Shown here piece after piece: positions 17,695 to 25,222 of a DNA stretch of 64,000 bases (position 1 is the first letter of the stretch; the number at the start of each line of letters is the position of its first letter). A model generated the notes under the pieces. The model was not told the DNA's origin. It made no database searches and was given only the letters and a program-made list of their open reading frames with translations. The position numbers were made by a program, and so were the translations under genes. The stretch comes from Muribaculum gordoncarteri (GTDB lineage Bacteria > Bacteroidota > Bacteroidia > Bacteroidales > Muribaculaceae), in assembly GCF_004803695.1 (NCBI RefSeq), contig NZ_CP039393.1, positions 1,364,001-1,428,000 on the forward strand, read 5' to 3'.

Positions 17695-17727
17695 AAAACA
17701 CTGCTACTGAACCAGTTGCAGTGTTTT
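17695..17727. terminator. Bidirectional terminator-like hairpin
   Basis: AAAACACTGC (17695-17704) pairs with GCAGTGTTTT (17718-17727) around a 13-nt loop, with A-rich and T-rich flanks. It fits insulation of the element end. The rest of 17486-18038 has no convincing gene: short frames on the minus strand (for example 17704-17943) show no recognisable domain. Confidence 0.55.
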
Positions 17728-18038
17728 GCAGTATTCTGCCGAATACTTCTGTGATCCGAGCGGGCCTTGTGAGAGTGGTGTTATCTTGTTGATTTTCAAT
17801 TTGTTGGTTGATATAATTGAGAAGCAATGTACCACGGTTTGTACCACATTTTCCGCTCTATTTTGGAGGGCAAAATTGCCCTGATTTATCACTACCTGCG
17901 AGAGCATCACAAAATTAACACTTATTATCCGAATATTTGCCAAATAAACAATATTTAACTATTAAAAATTGTGGTTCTCATACTTGAACGCCTGTTTTCG
18001 GGCAAAAGTTCGGTGCTGTGGACGGGTGTCCGGGAGCC

Positions 18039-18326
18039 TCAAAAAAGGTGGCGAAAAAGGTGGCGCACACTGACCGAAAAAGTGGCGGAAAAGGTGTCTG
18101 TAAAAGTGTCCCCAAAGGTGTCCCCATAAGTGTCCGAAAGAGTGTCCCCAAGAGTGTATGTAAGTGTGTCTGTATCAGTGGCGGTAAATGTGTCGGAACG
18201 GGTGTCTGAAATGGTGGCGGCAGAAGTGGCGGATAAGGTGTCGGTCAAGGTGACGGCAAAGGTGGCGCATATCAGCCGAAATCCGTACTGTTTTTCCCAC
18301 TTGCTTCCCAGTCTGAAAAATCCCAC
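18039..18326 (-). CDS. Possible Thr/Asp-rich tetrapeptide-repeat protein
   Basis: This minus-strand frame of 95 residues spans the whole 12-bp array without a stop. It reads MGFFRLGSKWEKQYGFRLIC and then repeated tetrapeptides of the form (S/G/T)-D-T-(F/L), for example GDTFGDTFTDTFSATF. It lies 52 bp downstream of a small membrane-protein gene in the same orientation. No ribosome binding site or promoter stands out, and a repeat whose length is a multiple of three stays open easily by chance, so the coding status is doubtful. If made, the protein would be Thr/Asp-rich and low in complexity. Confidence 0.28.
   Translation of the reverse strand: MGFFRLGSKWEKQYGFRLICATFAVTLTDTLSATSAATISDTRSDTFTATDTDTLTYTLGDTLSDTYGDTFGDTFTDTFSATFSVSVRHLFRHLF
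18048..18273. repeat. 12-bp tandem repeat array, 18 units
   Basis: GTG recurs at 18048 and 18060, then at every twelfth base from 18082 to 18262 without a slip (16 units). The unit consensus is close to GTGTCSGWAAAG; typical units are GTGTCCCCAAAG, GTGGCGGATAAG and GTGTCGGTCAAG. The first two units are offset by 22 nt, and both ends carry a longer related sequence (GTGGCGCAC-ACTGACCGAAA and GTGGCGCAT-ATCAGCCGAAA). The plus strand would read Val-Ser/Ala-x-Lys tetrapeptides but has a stop at 18139. The minus strand reads through all units. It lies about 0.7 kb before the oriT candidate. Confidence 0.8.
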
Positions 18327-18378
18327 CGCAGGGAGAAGATTATGCCTGCCCTCCTGATTTTCTCCCTTAAAGAAAATT

Positions 18379-18633
18379 TCACGGAGCAGTCCTGTGTCGA
18401 TACCGTCTCCACAACGACCGTAATCCTCTCCAGCCGAGCAGAAGCAGCCAACAAATCATACGCCATACCAAAGACACAATCCGGCAGGCAAGACGTATAA
18501 TCATTACAAGCGACCATCGGATAAAGCGGAGCAATAATCCTGCGACTATCGCAACGGGCAATAGATATATCATCAATAGAAGTGCGAACATGGTGAGAGA
18601 TATTATGATGTTCAGATAGTCTGATAATGCCAT
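18379..18633 (-). CDS. Small two-span, Arg-rich membrane protein
   Basis: An 84-residue frame starting MALSDYLNIIISLTMFALLL, with two hydrophobic stretches in residues 8-37 and a third amphipathic region rich in Trp and Arg (MICWLLLLGWRGLRSLWRRY). It ends in a basic tail. The composition is that of a real membrane protein. No family is recognised. It lies between the 12-bp repeat array and the oriT region and points away from the mob genes. The region 18634-18930 upstream is AT-rich and shows no gene. Confidence 0.45.
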   Translation of the reverse strand: MALSDYLNIIISLTMFALLLMIYLLPVAIVAGLLLRFIRWSLVMIIRLACRIVSLVWRMICWLLLLGWRGLRSLWRRYRHRTAP

Positions 18634-18931
18634 TTCAACATCATCAAACTATCGCCCGAAGTAATGCTCCGAGTATGTAAATATACTAAATTTCAATGAC
18701 TTATGCAAATTTTCAAGCCATTATTTTAGTACATATTCATCTGATTTTCACATCATTTCATGCTCTGATACAAGCCATATCACTGTATATGATAATGTGA
18801 TTGTCGTGACAGCAACAGCAGTCACTATCCGATAACGACAGTATGTGATAATAAGAGTGTATGATACATAGGGCAAATCATTATTCTTTGATTGAGTACC
18901 GATGTTCCAAGTTGTCAGATAAAAAGATTAT

Positions 18932-18973
18932 GTTCGGAATTTGTGCGCGGTCAACCGAAGTGAGCTAACTTCG
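18932..18973 (+). promoter_or_regulatory. mob promoter with conjugation-regulon box
   Basis: GTTCGGAATTT at 18932-18942 is followed exactly 34 nt from its first base by TAACTTCG (18966-18973), a TAnnTTTG-like -7 box with one mismatch. The same box and distance occur before traA and on both strands of the 41.3-41.4 kb divergent region. No TTTG -33 element is present, which suggests an activator-dependent promoter. The leader to mobA would be about 177 nt and contains the oriT hairpins. Confidence 0.55.
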
Positions 18974-19120
18974 CCGCGCGAAGCGAGGTCGGGAGTGCAT
19001 CAGGGCACTCGTGCCAAAGGTGCAGAATTTGTTAAGCAAGTTGTACTTTTCCCCGGATAAAACGGAGTTTTACCGAAGAAAAGTAACTTGCCACCCTGTC
19101 GGGCGGAGAAAATCAGCTCG
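18945..19120. other. oriT: Candidate origin of transfer (oriT) with nested hairpins
   Basis: This non-coding stretch directly upstream of the relaxosome genes holds three strong hairpins. The first has GCGCGG/CCGCGC and CGAAGT/ACTTCG arms (18945-18979). The second is GAGTGC/GCACTC (18993-19010). The third is a large nested one: GCAAGTTGTACTTTTC (19036-19051) with GAAAAGTAACTTGC (19078-19091), enclosing GGATAAAAC/GTTTTACC (19055-19074). Relaxase genes in Bacteroides elements normally lie just downstream of oriT. The nick site itself cannot be assigned from sequence alone. Confidence 0.55.
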
Positions 19121-19150
19121 CAACTCGCCGATTTTTAATCACTGGAAAAT

Positions 19151-19549
19151 ATGGAAAAGAGAACCAACAGAATAGAGATTCTATTTACCGACACCGAACT
19201 TGAACGGCTCAAAGTCCGCTCAAAGGAATTCAGGAGCATAAGCTCGTATATCCGTGCCGCACTTGTGGAGTTTTCCGACAAGGACGCGAAAGACCGTATG
19301 CAAGCCGTGGAAGAGATGGCCTCGCTCTGCCGGAGATTCAAGGACGAACTTGGCTGGGCCGGCGGCAATCTCAACCAGGCAATGAAACGCGCCAACGAAC
19401 TTTCCGTAGCCGGATTGTTGAGCGAGACATATTATAAAGAGGTACTGATACCTTCCATAGATGGCTTGAAGAAGACTATGGATAAAATCATAGCCGAACA
19501 CTCCGATGTAGTAAGCAAGATAATACGCAGTGTACTGAAGAACGGATAA
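19151..19549 (+). CDS. mobA: MobA/MobC-type relaxosome accessory protein
   Basis: A 132-residue protein starting MEKRTNRIEILFTDTELERL, a ribbon-helix-helix N-terminus followed by the mobilisation-protein motif RSISSYIRAALVEFS and a long helical C-terminus with GWAGGNLNQAMKRANE, the conserved core of MobC-like relaxosome proteins. It probably binds oriT next to the nick site and recruits the relaxase. It lies directly after the oriT hairpins and 100 bp before the relaxase gene, the standard order. In Bacteroides conjugative transposons this gene is usually called mobA. Confidence 0.85.
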   Translation: MEKRTNRIEILFTDTELERLKVRSKEFRSISSYIRAALVEFSDKDAKDRMQAVEEMASLCRRFKDELGWAGGNLNQAMKRANELSVAGLLSETYYKEVLIPSIDGLKKTMDKIIAEHSDVVSKIIRSVLKNG

Positions 19550-19649
19550 TCCGAACATCTGATGCAACTATAACCGAATTATCATATAGCCCCGGTTCCT
19601 TATACTCATATAATCCCAAACCGTGATTTTATCTTAATCATATATTCAC

Positions 19650-21209
19650 ATGATAGCGACAATACTTCCTTCAAGCACCTGCTTCCATGCAGTCGGATAT
19701 AATGAACGCAAGGTAGCCAAAGGCTCGGCACATCTGCTGGAAATGAAAAATTTTGATGCGGTCGAAATGTTGGGACACCATACCCCCGACGACCTCGTCG
19801 CCTATCTTGAAAATTACTCTTCCAAAAATCCGAGAATCAAGAAAGCGCAGTTCCACATGGCGTTTTCATGCCGGGGACACGAAAAGACGGAACAGGAACT
19901 TCTGGACTTCGCCCATGAATATCTCCGGGAGATGGGATATGGAGAAGAAGGACAGCTCCTGCTGGTTTACGGACATACCGATACTGACAACACACATATA
20001 CATATAATAACATCGCGTGTGGCACCGGACGGTCGCAAGATAGACCATAACCATGAACGGGTAAGGTCGCAACGTGTGGTCGAGCGGTTGCTTGGAAACG
20101 ACATTAACGAGAAAGCACACAGGGATATGGAAGAAGCCTTGTCTTATAAATTCGCATCCATCACACAGTTCAAGGCTCTTATGAACTCGCTCGGTTATGA
20201 GTGTTACGACAATGAGGGAGTGGTATCCATAAAACGTGGCGGTGCCGTGTGTCTTAAAATACCGCTGGAGGAAATCAGCTCACATTACCGTTCAACGACA
20301 TTCGACCGCCAGCGCAGGAGACAGCTCCGCGCCATATTCGCCAAATACCGAGACCTGACCGCCAACAAGAAAGAACTCGCCGATGAACTGAAAAGGAAAT
20401 TCGGTATCGAGCTTGTGTTTTTCGGAAAGAAAGATTCTCCATACGGCTATATGATAATCGACCATAACAAGAAAGCTGTCATCAACGGAGGCAAGATATA
20501 TCCGATAAAGGAGCTGCTGGATTTTGCGACACCTGATGAACGGTTCGCAAGAATAGACTCACAAATCGACGCCCAGTTAGCAAATGATCCAAAAATCACC
20601 ATCGGCGAGCTTAACGACATACTGAGCCGCCAGTACAAAGCCTATGTGAAACAAGGGCAGATATGGCGAGGCAGAGACAGCCGTCCTCTCCGTTCCCATA
20701 TGTGGGAGGCTCTGAGACGCAACAACCGTATTCAATGGGTGGAGTCATTCGCTCCGGCAACGGAAGCGGAGCGGGACTTTCTCTGTTCGATCGGAAAGGT
20801 GACTGTGCCCCACATGGTGGAAATCAACGGGACAAGGACAACACAATACAATAATCGGCTGTCAGATCTGAGAAGCATATTTGACAGCAGCACAGGTTAT
20901 ATACACCGTCAGACACTCCGCAGTGCAGGATTTACAATCCGGGATATTGAGGGAGAAATGTATGCCTTTGACATGAAAGCCCGCGTCCTTATAAATCTTG
21001 AAAACGAGGGCTTCGATATAAGACGGCTCCAGTTTGTCAAGAATCCCGTCGAGGACAAAAAACAAAACGCGGCCGTCAGACGAAAGCCCGGTTCCGGAAT
21101 AAGGAAGCCGCATGACGTGGAGTCAGGTCAAGGCCAGAACAGGGAATGGGAAGTAGGCTACAAAGGGGACTATGACAGGATAGATGATGAGTCCTCGATA
21201 AAACGATAG
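19650..21209 (+). CDS. mobB: Relaxase (MobB, MOB_P-like)
   Basis: A 519-residue relaxase. The likely catalytic tyrosine is Tyr17 in AVGYNERKVAKGSA. The metal-binding three-histidine motif is GHTDTDNTHIHII with His109, His116 and His118. The C-terminal half is basic and not assigned. It cuts oriT and pilots the single strand into the recipient, working with the accessory protein encoded upstream and the coupling ATPase encoded at 35946. The start at 19650 follows an AT-rich gap. The 3' end is followed by a copy of a 19-bp repeat that reappears before traA, with two accessory genes between. Confidence 0.92.
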   Translation: MIATILPSSTCFHAVGYNERKVAKGSAHLLEMKNFDAVEMLGHHTPDDLVAYLENYSSKNPRIKKAQFHMAFSCRGHEKTEQELLDFAHEYLREMGYGEEGQLLLVYGHTDTDNTHIHIITSRVAPDGRKIDHNHERVRSQRVVERLLGNDINEKAHRDMEEALSYKFASITQFKALMNSLGYECYDNEGVVSIKRGGAVCLKIPLEEISSHYRSTTFDRQRRRQLRAIFAKYRDLTANKKELADELKRKFGIELVFFGKKDSPYGYMIIDHNKKAVINGGKIYPIKELLDFATPDERFARIDSQIDAQLANDPKITIGELNDILSRQYKAYVKQGQIWRGRDSRPLRSHMWEALRRNNRIQWVESFAPATEAERDFLCSIGKVTVPHMVEINGTRTTQYNNRLSDLRSIFDSSTGYIHRQTLRSAGFTIRDIEGEMYAFDMKARVLINLENEGFDIRRLQFVKNPVEDKKQNAAVRRKPGSGIRKPHDVESGQGQNREWEVGYKGDYDRIDDESSIKR

Positions 21210-21215
21210 GTAATT

Positions 21216-21234
21216 CCGTGACTTTTATCCGATG
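21216..21234 (+). repeat. Direct repeat, left copy, bordering an accessory insert
   Basis: CCGTGACTTTTATCCGATG lies 7 bp after the relaxase stop codon. A 17/19 match is at 22467-22485, before the traA promoter. The roughly 1.25 kb between them holds two AT-rich genes not typical of the transfer region. Confidence 0.5.
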
Positions 21235-21330
21235 GCCTTTTTACCGCCATTTTAATTAGAAACGTCATTTGGAGTCTGTTAATGTAATCTTTCTTGGGGT
21301 TATGTCAGGAATATGTATTAATTTTGAGCA

Positions 21331-21546
21331 GTGAAAGAAGTTTTCTACATATCGGCTTTGATAATTGCAATCATTGGGGCTATTATTATAGTCCGATGGT
21401 TTGCTCGTTTCATATCAAGACGGTTAAATCCCTGGCTTTCTACATTACTAACTCTTATTGTTACCGGTTTGCTAATTATATTTTTGATAATGTGCATTTT
21501 CACTGTCAGCATGAGCTTGGGGCCAACAAATCCAAATATCTTATAG
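21331..21546 (+). CDS. Small two-span membrane protein
   Basis: A 71-residue frame from GTG 21331 (a stop codon lies two codons upstream, so no earlier start is possible). It reads KEVFYISALIIAIIGAIIIV, a second hydrophobic segment around residues 37-60 (LSTLLTLIVTGLLIIFLIMC), and a short polar end. Base composition is AT-rich, unlike the mob and tra genes. It lies inside an insert bordered by 19-bp direct repeats and converges with the next gene. No family is recognised. Confidence 0.42.
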   Translation: MKEVFYISALIIAIIGAIIIVRWFARFISRRLNPWLSTLLTLIVTGLLIIFLIMCIFTVSMSLGPTNPNIL

Positions 21547-21616
21547 CCGAGTTTTGTTGATATTAAACCGTAGCAGTAGAATATACATAGGTCGCTTATG
21601 TAGCAAAATACATAAC

Positions 21617-22225
21617 CTAAACTCCTAATTTGCCGCGAGTATATGACTGCCACAAAAGCATTATATCGCTGACTTCTGCATAATTATTATGTTGAATTAA
21701 TTTACATATGTGAGTAGCTGAGGAAATTATAGGTGAATACCATTCTTTGTTATCATCGTCATTTAGCGTAATGAGAGTAGTTAAGAATGGGATAGCTTGA
21801 GCATATTCATTTAGGACAAGATACGAATAGGCAAATAATTCAGTCCGTGCAACCGAACTACCATAAAAACGGATTTGACAATTCAATACGGCATTGACAA
21901 CATCAATTATTGAATTTAGATGAGATAGCTTATCATTATACACCCGGCAAATTTCATCTAAAGAAGTATCTATCTCGGTATATTCCCATTCTCCAATCAC
22001 ATCACCCAAAGAAAGATCTATATAATCAAATTTTATGTATAATGGTTGAATGAAATATCTAATAGAAAATGTATTAGATTGGAAACGATTTGGTTCTACA
22101 CAAAACCCCGCTACCATCAAAAAATTATTATGATTGAGGAATTTATAAGCAATTTGTTTATGATGATGTAAAGATAGCTTATTTGCTATCTTTAATGCCA
22201 CATTTGAAATCCGAGAATTACGCAT
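21617..22225 (-). CDS. AT-rich accessory protein of unknown function
   Basis: About 202 residues when started at ATG 22225 (MRNSRISNVALKIANKLSLH). An upstream TTG overlaps the promoter and is less likely. The protein is soluble, with no signal peptide or membrane segment; the middle and C-terminal part looks helical (ELFAYSYLVLNEYAQAIPFL). A perfect -7 box TATATTTG on the minus strand (plus coordinates 22244-22251) lies about 18 nt before the start. It is cargo between mobB and traA, in the opposite orientation to both. Function not recognised. Confidence 0.6.
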   Translation of the reverse strand: MRNSRISNVALKIANKLSLHHHKQIAYKFLNHNNFLMVAGFCVEPNRFQSNTFSIRYFIQPLYIKFDYIDLSLGDVIGEWEYTEIDTSLDEICRVYNDKLSHLNSIIDVVNAVLNCQIRFYGSSVARTELFAYSYLVLNEYAQAIPFLTTLITLNDDDNKEWYSPIISSATHICKLIQHNNYAEVSDIMLLWQSYTRGKLGV

Positions 22226-22466
22226 ATTACTTGGTCTTGAGTGCAAATATAGTAATAATTCTGGTATATATCTTCTTCCATATCAAGCAATTTTCAGTGG
22301 TTACCCTTAATAGAAAGAGGAAAGGCATCCTATGCAATCACTATTTCCTGAGAATGGGGTATGAACTCCTTGCCGACTATGCTACTATAATGTGCTTACG
22401 GCTTGCGCTTCTCGTTTGAGCTATTATCAAGAAAACATCAGTCGTCTTATAAAACTAATGGCTTTC

Positions 22467-22485
22467 CCGTGACTTCTATCCGGTG
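22467..22485 (+). repeat. Direct repeat, right copy, bordering an accessory insert
   Basis: CCGTGACTTCTATCCGGTG, 17 of 19 bases identical to 21216-21234. Together the two copies delimit the accessory insert between the mob and tra operons. The gap 22420-22637 otherwise holds only the tra promoter. Confidence 0.5.
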
Positions 22486-22567
22486 ACAATGTGTGCGTGA
22501 TAGCCACTATATTACACGCTCAGATAGCCATTTCAACACAATATCGCATTATCCGATGATGAAAACT

Positions 22568-22609
22568 GTTCGGAATTTCGGGTTTAGCAATCGGCCCATG
22601 ATAATTTTG
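22568..22609 (+). promoter_or_regulatory. tra operon promoter with conjugation-regulon box
   Basis: GTTCGGAATTT at 22568-22578, TTTAGCAATC at 22583-22592, and the -7 box TAATTTTG at 22602-22609, starting exactly 34 nt after the box start. The 28-nt leader runs to the traA ATG at 22638. The 41313-41354 promoter shares the box, the TTTAGCAATC element, the -7 box and all spacings, so the two operons are very likely co-regulated. Confidence 0.65.
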
Positions 22610-22637
22610 CTCAAAAACCAACCGACAGTTTCTATCA

Positions 22638-23336
22638 ATGGAATCAACCTGTATAATCACATTCGCCAATCAGAAAGGCGGAGTCGGCAAGACAACGCTG
22701 TGCGCCCTTTTCGCAAGCTACCTTGTGTCAAGGGGGCACAGCGTGACCGTGTTCGACACCGATCCGCAGCAGTCCATCGTCAAGAAACGCACAGCGGACA
22801 CCGCCACCTATGCAGGAGTGCCGCTGCCTTATAACATATATCCTTTCAGCATGAGCAACGAGCCGGCTCTTATCGCGCTGATCGAGAACCTGCACAACTC
22901 AGCCGCCGTGGACTTCGCTCTGTTTGACTCGGCAGGCAGTCTCAACGACCAGGCGTTGCTGGCACTTTTCGCCAATACGGATTATTTGCTGACTCCGTTC
23001 CACTATGACAATCTGACCGTACCCTCCACCGCTATATTTGTCGCCATGATAGTCGAATTGAGACGAAGCATCGGAAATGCCATGAAAACGGTACACTATG
23101 TAATACCCAATCTTGAAGAACAGGGTGTCGGCACCAAAGAGGAAAAGGAGTTATGGAAGCTCGTGAACAAGAAGCTGAGCGAACACGTGCGTATAGCACC
23201 GACCGTTTATAAACGCCAGACACTACGCCGTTTCAGCACAATCTCCGGCATGGACGACCAGATGCTCGTAGTTTCACCGGCCTTCGACCATATTTACAAT
23301 GACATATTCGGCATACCAAATACAGAAGAAGAATGA
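22638..23336 (+). CDS. traA: ParA-family ATPase, TraA of CTnDOT-type elements
   Basis: A 232-residue ParA/MinD-type ATPase with the deviant Walker A FANQKGGVGKTTLCALFASY near the N-terminus, the FDTDPQQS motif, and the FALFDSAGS motif of Walker A'. The first gene of CTnDOT-type tra operons encodes this kind of protein; it may position the transfer apparatus or the element, but its role in conjugation is not settled. It follows the tra promoter directly, and its stop overlaps the next start (ATGA), so it is coupled to the DUF3408 gene. Confidence 0.88.
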   Translation: MESTCIITFANQKGGVGKTTLCALFASYLVSRGHSVTVFDTDPQQSIVKKRTADTATYAGVPLPYNIYPFSMSNEPALIALIENLHNSAAVDFALFDSAGSLNDQALLALFANTDYLLTPFHYDNLTVPSTAIFVAMIVELRRSIGNAMKTVHYVIPNLEEQGVGTKEEKELWKLVNKKLSEHVRIAPTVYKRQTLRRFSTISGMDDQMLVVSPAFDHIYNDIFGIPNTEEE

Positions 23337-23707
23337 ACCAGGACACCCCATACCCCAAACTGAACGACCTGCTCGGAGGACTCGGCAACCTTGTTCCCGG
23401 AGCGGAGACCATGCCACCGGCACCGGAACAGCATACCGTTCCCGAACCTGAGCCGTCGCCCGACAATGACGATGACTGGGAGCTTTTCAGAAAGAACCTT
23501 GCCCTGTATAATTTCAGGGAGAAAAAAGATGACCGCATGATATGCAAGCTCGACCGCGACCTTGCGGACTCCCTCGATGCCTGCGACATCGACCGCAAAT
23601 GCCGCTCCGATATTGTGAACGCAATAGTCAGGACTTTTGTAAACCGGTATCTTGACAGGCTTCGGCAATTCAGGAAAAACAACAGGTCATTACTCGGCAA
23701 CACATAA
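23333..23707 (+). CDS. DUF3408-type conjugation protein (TraB-like)
   Basis: A 124-residue protein with a Pro/Glu-rich, disordered N-terminus and a folded C-terminus reading KKDDRMICKLDRDLADSLDA, then IVNAIVRTFVNRYLDRLRQF. This is the ribbon-helix-helix-like DUF3408 core seen as the second tra gene in Bacteroides elements, always beside a ParA gene. It may act as the ParB-like or DNA-binding partner of TraA; that is inference from gene order. It overlaps traA by 4 bp. Confidence 0.75.
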   Translation: MNQDTPYPKLNDLLGGLGNLVPGAETMPPAPEQHTVPEPEPSPDNDDDWELFRKNLALYNFREKKDDRMICKLDRDLADSLDACDIDRKCRSDIVNAIVRTFVNRYLDRLRQFRKNNRSLLGNT

Positions 23708-23720
23708 AAACTTACTGGAT

Positions 23721-24308
23721 ATGAGAACAATCAAATGGTCTTATGATATGCTCCGCACACTGCGTGAGATGTATCCGCACGACACGAATACACGGATAGC
23801 AGCAGCTATCGGTGTGGGTACGAGGTGTGTGGTGGCGAAAGCAGCCGAACTCGGACTTGAAAAGGAACGTGACATCAGACGCAAGGAAGCTGAGAGAATC
23901 CTGATGGAGAATTACCGCACTCATTCCCAGTCCGAACTGTCACGCCTGACAGGATTGAGTCTCCGCACCGTCAAACGCATGGCCGGACGTTTGGGACTGA
24001 AACGCGATGCCGATGATGCCTCACGGTTCATTTCCTCCAGACGCAAGGAAATAATACGTCGTGAGAGACTGCGCCTGAGGATAGGACTTGCCCCGATAAC
24101 CAATGTCAAGGTCACAGGCAACCGCCGACGAGCCATCTTACGCAACCGGCTCAAACAATACGGATATGTGGTCATGCGAGGCAATGACACCGTATTTTTC
24201 AGTCCTGACATGGCACGCTGTTCAAGACACGAGGACAGAGGCGCATCCCTCGGCCTTACTTTTCTCCCCTTGCCGCAACAACAATCATTCACAACAAAAA
24301 TAATCTGA
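23721..24308 (+). CDS. HTH-containing conjugation protein
   Basis: 195 residues from ATG 23721 (MRTIKWSYDMLRTLREMYPH), a start that avoids the long overlap given by earlier codons. Two HTH-like segments are visible: DTNTRIAAAIGVGTRCVVAK at about 20-40 and SQSELSRLTGLSLRTVKRMA at about 75-95. Strongly basic stretches follow (RRKEIIRRERLRLRI). It is probably DNA-binding. Its place, third in the tra operon between the DUF3408 gene and a short membrane protein gene, matches the TraC position, but I cannot confirm the family. Confidence 0.65.
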   Translation: MRTIKWSYDMLRTLREMYPHDTNTRIAAAIGVGTRCVVAKAAELGLEKERDIRRKEAERILMENYRTHSQSELSRLTGLSLRTVKRMAGRLGLKRDADDASRFISSRRKEIIRRERLRLRIGLAPITNVKVTGNRRRAILRNRLKQYGYVVMRGNDTVFFSPDMARCSRHEDRGASLGLTFLPLPQQQSFTTKII

Positions 24309-24313
24309 TAATC

Positions 24314-24679
24314 ATGTTCGGAACTATTTTTACCTGCCTGACAGCCGTACTCATATTATATTATGCAGTCCTTGTCTGTATGGATCTTTTCATAAAGCCT
24401 ACGGGAGCCGCCGATGAATCCGGCACACCCGATGAAGCTGAGATCGACATATCCGATGAAGCAAACTCATTCAAGGCAATCGAAATCAAGCGCGGTCAAC
24501 AGAGTGCCAAGAAGCCGGTCAAGGCTCCGGCCGAGAAACCGACCCTCTCCAAGCCGCTGATGACAAATTATCTTCCGGTTGAACAGCTTGCAAGAAAAGC
24601 CCGCAACATAACCAGTTCTGAAGATGCCTCCCTCGCCGGCCTCGGAGAAATCATCATCAAATGTGAATCCGCTGCTTGA
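24314..24679 (+). CDS. Single-span conjugation protein (TraD position)
   Basis: A 121-residue protein with an N-terminal membrane anchor (TIFTCLTAVLILYYAVLVCM, residues 4-23), an acidic then Lys/Pro-rich linker (KKPVKAPAEKP), and a C-terminal segment with NYLPVEQLARKARNI. It follows the HTH gene by 5 bp and is fourth in the tra operon. Its position before the TraE gene suggests the TraD-type protein of CTnDOT-like elements, with an unknown role in the inner membrane. Confidence 0.55.
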   Translation: MFGTIFTCLTAVLILYYAVLVCMDLFIKPTGAADESGTPDEAEIDISDEANSFKAIEIKRGQQSAKKPVKAPAEKPTLSKPLMTNYLPVEQLARKARNITSSEDASLAGLGEIIIKCESAA

Positions 24680-24843
24680 CATCAACTGACTTGCCGCTAA
24701 CCATATTCGTATAACCCGATACCTCTCTCTCCAACCGATGCCTTTATTGAACTAAGTTGTCTTTACTGCCCGACACTGCCTTTAACGCCCTGCATTGCCT
24801 TTAACGCCCGATAACCTTTTCAAGAACTTATCAATCAGCGTAT
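24680..24843 (+). other. Spacer before traE with short tandem repeat
   Basis: A 164-bp spacer inside the tra operon. TGCCTTTAACGCCC occurs at 24777-24790 and again at 24796-24809 (19-nt period), with weaker CTGCC matches before it. There is no hairpin with a T run and no clear promoter. It may be an RNA processing or translation-control region. Confidence 0.3.
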
Positions 24844-25200
24844 ATGCAGAAAATCAAATCAAAGTGTCAGCGTGCTATCTCACGCCTCGGCAACTCAGCC
24901 TTCGCCCGTAAGGGTATGCTTGCTATGGGCGCGGTGATGCTCACCGTGTCCGACATGATGGCCGCCAGCAAGGGTGCGGCAGGCTTCACCAAAGCCACAC
25001 AGGAGGTAAGCTCCTACCAGACCCCTGTCTCCAATCTCATGAAGGCGATCGCCGCAGTGATTGTCCTCGTGGGTGCCTTCAACGTCTATTTCAAGATGCA
25101 GAACGGCGACCAGGATGTCAAGAAGACCATCATGCTCACCATCGGCGGCTGTATCGCCTTCATCGCACTGAGCGAGGCTCTTCCGCTCTTCTTCAAGTAA
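24844..25200 (+). CDS. traE: TraE (DUF4134), pilin-like inner-membrane protein
   Basis: A 118-residue protein with an N-terminal hydrophobic leader containing MLAMGAVMLTVSDMMAASKG and two membrane segments (LMKAIAAVIVLVGAFNVYFK and IMLTIGGCIAFIALSEALPL). This small two-span layout, followed directly by TraF and TraG, corresponds to VirB2-like proteins in type IV secretion. DUF4134 proteins occupy this slot in Bacteroides elements. It is likely processed after the Ala-Ala before SKG. Confidence 0.85.
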   Translation: MQKIKSKCQRAISRLGNSAFARKGMLAMGAVMLTVSDMMAASKGAAGFTKATQEVSSYQTPVSNLMKAIAAVIVLVGAFNVYFKMQNGDQDVKKTIMLTIGGCIAFIALSEALPLFFK

Positions 25201-25222
25201 GCAACCGCAGATCCATACAGTC

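Noticed and set aside
18048-18273. CRISPR array
   Set aside because: The units are 12 bp with no spacers and no cas genes nearby.
22183-22419. Plus-strand frame of 78 codons
   Set aside because: It overlaps the promoter and start of the minus-strand gene at 21617-22225 and resembles no protein.
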